Origin: JBEEJZ01 sp046046915
Lineage (GTDB): Bacteria > Pseudomonadota > Gammaproteobacteria > Burkholderiales > Burkholderiaceae_C
Reading direction: 5' to 3'
Assembly: GCA_046046915.1 (NCBI GenBank)
Contig: JBJOIT010000039.1
Location: forward strand, 1-27,138
DNA length: 27,138 nt
Positions 25,361 to 27,138 of the stretch are shown piece by piece. Each line of letters begins with the position of its first letter. Position 1 is the first letter of the stretch. Made by a program: the position numbers and the translations under genes. The notes beneath the pieces are model-generated. The model saw only the letters and a list, made by a program, of their open reading frames with translations, ran no database searches and had not been told where the DNA came from.

Positions 25361-25440
25361 GGCCTAACGTACATCCGAAAAAAAACCGGCATCGCAAAAA
25401 ACGAGGCCGGTGTTAGGGTACGGTCCGTCTTTAGCTGCAT
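25357..25440 (-). CDS. Possible 27-codon leader ORF before metX
   Basis: On the minus strand an ORF from ATG 25440 reads MQLKTDRTLTPASFFAMPVF and seven more residues, with Met at positions 1, 17 and 23. It ends in TGA at 25359-25357, overlapping the metX ATG as ATGA. The terminator hairpin lies inside it. There is no good RBS. It could be a chance frame or a leader peptide coupling metX translation; I regard it as unproven. Confidence 0.25.
   Translation of the reverse strand: MQLKTDRTLTPASFFAMPVFFRMYVRP
25378..25411 (-). terminator. Terminator-like hairpin in the metX leader (possible attenuator)
   Basis: On the minus strand, ACCGGC (25411-25406) pairs with GCCGGT (25390-25385); an inner TCG/CGA pairing is possible after one mismatch. 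Eight T residues follow (25385-25378, one shared with the stem). It ends only 17 bases before the metX ATG. Adjacent CCTAAC (25417-25412) is complementary to GTTAGG (25368-25363), just before that ATG. Confidence 0.6.
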
Positions 25441-25468
25441 TTGTTAAGCGCCCGCAAGCTGGTTCAAA

Positions 25469-25531
25469 TTGGCGCAGAGAAAGTATATCAATTGCTTTTA
25501 AGGCGAGCACTGCAGGAGGCTTATGCGCCAA
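25469..25531 (+). repeat. Separated 8-bp inverted repeat upstream of the amt promoter
   Basis: TTGGCGCA (25469-25476) and TGCGCCAA (25524-25531) are exact reverse complements 47 bases apart. Each resembles half of an NtrC site (TGCACC / GGTGCA), but neither is followed by a good second half. They lie about 130 and 75 bases before the predicted start of amt transcription, which fits enhancer positions. Confidence 0.35.
25482..25490 (-). promoter_or_regulatory. Candidate extended -10 promoter of metX
   Basis: The minus strand reads TGA-TATACT, an extended -10 pattern (TGn plus a five-of-six match to TATAAT). No good -35 box is present at 17 bases. Transcription would begin near 25475 and give a leader of about 115 bases containing the hairpin. 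This is an inference from motif quality. Confidence 0.4.
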
Positions 25532-25574
25532 ACATAGGAACCAAAGGACTCGCACTTCATCCGATCACACCATA

Positions 25575-25590
25575 TTGGCGCGTTTTTTGC
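25575..25590 (+). promoter_or_regulatory. Sigma-54 (RpoN) promoter of the ammonium transporter gene
   Basis: TTGGCGCG-TTTT-TTGC matches the -24/-12 consensus TTGGCACG-N4-TTGC at all but one position, and the GG and GC pairs are separated by exactly 10 bases. Transcription would start near 25601, about 60 bases before the amt ATG. Sigma-54 with NtrC is the known control of amt genes under nitrogen limitation. Confidence 0.8.
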
Positions 25591-25662
25591 TTTATTGCGG
25601 TGCAAAGTGAGAGTTCTTTGCGTTTTCGCACCAAAATAAATCATTTTTTGAAGAGGTTAGAC

Positions 25663-26865
25663 ATGGAAGCACTTAAACAGGGCGCGGATGCCTTGTTCAT
25701 CCTGCTCGGCGGCATCATGGTGCTGGCCATGCATGCAGGTTTTGCATTTTTGGAACTCGGTACGGTTCGCAGGAAAAACCAGGTAAACGCGCTGGTCAAG
25801 ATTCTGGTGGACTTTTCGGTTTCAACCGTGGTTTATTTCGTGGTGGGCTACGGGGTAGCCTATGGCACCAGCTTTTTTGTCGGGGCCGAACAGCTGGCCG
25901 CAAAAAACGGCTACGAGCTGGTCAAGTTTTTCTTTTTACTGACCTTCGCTGCTGCCATACCCGCCATCATTTCCGGTGGCATTGCTGAGCGCGCACGCTT
26001 TTGGCCGCAGCTCATTGCCACGGCAGTGATCGTCGGCTTCATCTACCCATTCTTCGAAGGCATCGTTTGGAACCAGCATTTTGGGATTCAAGCTTGGCTG
26101 AAGGAACTCACAGGTGCCGAGTTTCATGATTTCGCCGGAAGCGTCGTTGTGCACGCCGTTGGGGGCTGGATTGCACTGCCTGCTGTCATCTTGCTGGGCG
26201 CACGCAGCAACCGGTACCGCAAAGATGGCGCCATATCGGCACACCCGCCGTCGAGCATTCCTTTTCTGGCCTTGGGGGCATGGGTACTGACAGTGGGCTG
26301 GTTTGGCTTTAACGTGATGAGTGCCCAAACACTGGACAAGATCTCTGGCCTGGTAGCTGTGAACTCCCTGATGGCCATGGTGGGCGGTACGCTGGTTGCC
26401 CTGCTGATGGGCAAAAATGACCCCGGCTTTGTACACAACGGCCCGTTGGCTGGCTTGGTCGCGGTCTGTGCTGGCTCAGATTTGATGCACCCGCTAGGTG
26501 CTCTGGTGGTGGGCGGCGTTGCAGGCGCCATCTTTGTCGTGATGTTCACGCTGACGCAGAACAAATGGAAGATTGATGACGTCCTGGGTGTTTGGCCACT
26601 GCACGGTCTTTGCGGCACTTGGGGGGGCATTGCCGCTGGTATGTTTGGCAGCCAATCTTTGGGGGGGCTTGGCGGTGTTTCGATGGGCGCCCAAACCCTT
26701 GGCACCCTGATGGGCGTCGCCTGGGCTTTGGTGGGGGGCCTGGTGGTTTACGGTGTTCTGAAGATGACGCTGGGTCTACGCCTCAGCCAAGAAGAGGAAT
26801 TCGACGGCGCCGACTTGTCCATCCACAAGATCAGTGCAAGCCCCGAGCGCGAATCCAACTGGTAA
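25663..26865 (+). CDS. amtB: Ammonium transporter (Amt family)
   Basis: A 400-residue membrane channel for ammonium/ammonia, with about eleven transmembrane segments. The twin pore histidines are His164 (DFAGSVVVHAVGGW) and His314 (VWPLHGLCGTWGG). The family signature around residues 157-180 is clear. The C-terminal tail LRLSQEEEFDGADLS is the cytosolic region that interacts with PII proteins in this family. ATG 25663 is preceded by AGAGG at a good distance; the frame stays open upstream across the sigma-54 promoter but is not coding there. No glnK lies beside it. The gene is divergent from metX and is probably expressed under nitrogen limitation. Confidence 0.95.
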   Translation: MEALKQGADALFILLGGIMVLAMHAGFAFLELGTVRRKNQVNALVKILVDFSVSTVVYFVVGYGVAYGTSFFVGAEQLAAKNGYELVKFFFLLTFAAAIPAIISGGIAERARFWPQLIATAVIVGFIYPFFEGIVWNQHFGIQAWLKELTGAEFHDFAGSVVVHAVGGWIALPAVILLGARSNRYRKDGAISAHPPSSIPFLALGAWVLTVGWFGFNVMSAQTLDKISGLVAVNSLMAMVGGTLVALLMGKNDPGFVHNGPLAGLVAVCAGSDLMHPLGALVVGGVAGAIFVVMFTLTQNKWKIDDVLGVWPLHGLCGTWGGIAAGMFGSQSLGGLGGVSMGAQTLGTLMGVAWALVGGLVVYGVLKMTLGLRLSQEEEFDGADLSIHKISASPERESNW

Positions 26866-26953
26866 AGAACGGCTGAAAAGAGTGCTTGCGCAGAATTGGA
26901 ACTGGCAAATCTTGCTGCGCTATCGACCCAATCGACCAATAAGTTGAGAATTC

Positions 26954-26970
26954 CAAACAAATTTTGTTTG
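26954..26970. promoter_or_regulatory. 17-bp perfect palindrome in the promoter region of the next gene
   Basis: CAAACAAA-T-TTTGTTTG is a perfect 8+1+8 inverted repeat. It overlaps the probable -35 region of the promoter described next, a position suited to a repressor or activator operator. The regulator is unknown. Confidence 0.45.
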
Positions 26971-26995
26971 CATTTGCGGCGGGCTGAAGCATAAT
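26968..26995 (+). promoter_or_regulatory. Candidate sigma-70 promoter for a gene beyond the window
   Basis: CATAAT (26990-26995) is a five-of-six match to the -10 box. TTGCAT (26968-26973), 16 bases upstream, is a weak -35 box. It would produce a leader of about 140 bases to the RBS at the window edge. Confidence 0.45.
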
Positions 26996-26999
26996 GGCC

Positions 27000-27138
27000 C
27001 GATATGTCTGTTATGCAGGCATATGCGTTTGCGGTGATTAGTCAGTTTCGCGTGCACTTTAAGTCTTCATTGGTTTGTTGATAGCGGGTTAATTGCGGGT
27101 ATGGACTCCATCGCGTTTTGAGTTATTTTGAGGAGTCC
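27000..27138 (+). other. 5' leader and RBS of a gene starting at or past the window end
   Basis: No ORF of note lies in the 273 bases after amtB. The last bases contain GAGGAG (27130-27135), a strong ribosome-binding site, so a start codon is expected immediately beyond 27138. The leader includes a short inverted repeat, TATGC-AG-GCATA (27012-27023). The gene itself cannot be identified. Confidence 0.5.

Noticed and set aside
24257..25447. 396-codon plus-strand ORF opposite metX
   Set aside because: This is a shadow of metX; it has no domain and no RBS, and composition is typical of antisense frames.
25441..25662. Upstream in-frame extension of the ammonium transporter
   Set aside because: It covers the sigma-54 promoter, has no Amt similarity, and a good RBS precedes ATG 25663.
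26888..26920. GCGCAG/CTGCGC inverted repeat after amtB as a terminator
   Set aside because: The stem is only 6 bp with a 21-base loop and no T-run follows.
1..27138. CRISPR arrays, insertion sequences, phage genes, tRNA or rRNA
   Set aside because: I looked for direct repeats with spacers, transposase or integrase motifs and RNA gene features by eye and found none.

Overview
The window looks like a chromosomal segment of a betaproteobacterium of order Burkholderiales, probably family Comamonadaceae (Rhodoferax/Polaromonas/Acidovorax-like). This rests on gene content and protein style: tkt-gap, the rsmA-surA-lptD outer-membrane cluster, MetX-MetW, an AmgK/MurU-type sugar-recycling pair, MaeB, and a secreted RNase with a barstar-like partner. 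It is an inference, because no rRNA or other marker is present. Coding is dense, GC-rich and mostly housekeeping. No transposase, integrase, prophage, CRISPR array or tRNA was seen.

Layout. Positions 1-2641 (minus) hold gap (cut by the window edge) and tkt, a central-carbon operon. Positions 2855-6877 (plus) hold a GAF/HD-GYP cyclic-di-GMP phosphodiesterase, a MurU-like nucleotidyltransferase, pepP and a MOSC protein; the last three are coupled by ATGA overlaps. Positions 7015-7710 (plus) encode a rubrerythrin and a separate rubredoxin, a peroxide-defence pair. Positions 7966-10302 hold maeB with its terminator. Positions 10455-11554 hold a secreted guanyl-specific RNase, its barstar-like inhibitor and a possible frameshifted extension, ending at a bidirectional terminator. 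Positions 11639-16207 (minus) are lptD-surA-rsmA. Divergent from lptD run amgK, rsmE, an MFS transporter and a lysophospholipid acyltransferase (16330-20045, plus). A minus-strand M20 peptidase (20069-21559) is followed by a FucU-like mutarotase and a DEDDh exonuclease/GIY-YIG nuclease fusion (21720-23591, plus). The metX-metW pair (23595-25360, minus) diverges from an ammonium transporter with a good sigma-54 promoter (25575-26865). The window ends in the leader of a further gene whose RBS is the last thing visible.

How the genes work together. AmgK and MurU would act in succession on MurNAc, although here they lie about 11 kb apart. SurA chaperones outer-membrane barrels including LptD, so that cluster is an envelope-biogenesis unit. 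MetX and MetW belong to methionine synthesis. The amt gene is a nitrogen-limitation gene.

Least ordinary features: (1) the barstar-like gene stops at a TTTT run directly ahead of a perfect 10-bp hairpin, and an open, coding-like -1 frame continues for 67 codons; this is either a frameshift mutation or programmed frameshifting. (2) The metX leader has a terminator hairpin and a pairing that could hide the start region, plus a small ORF ending in ATGA on the metX start. (3) The exonuclease/GIY-YIG protein carries cysteines spaced almost as in the UvrC iron-sulfur site. Nothing here clearly amounts to a wholly new system.
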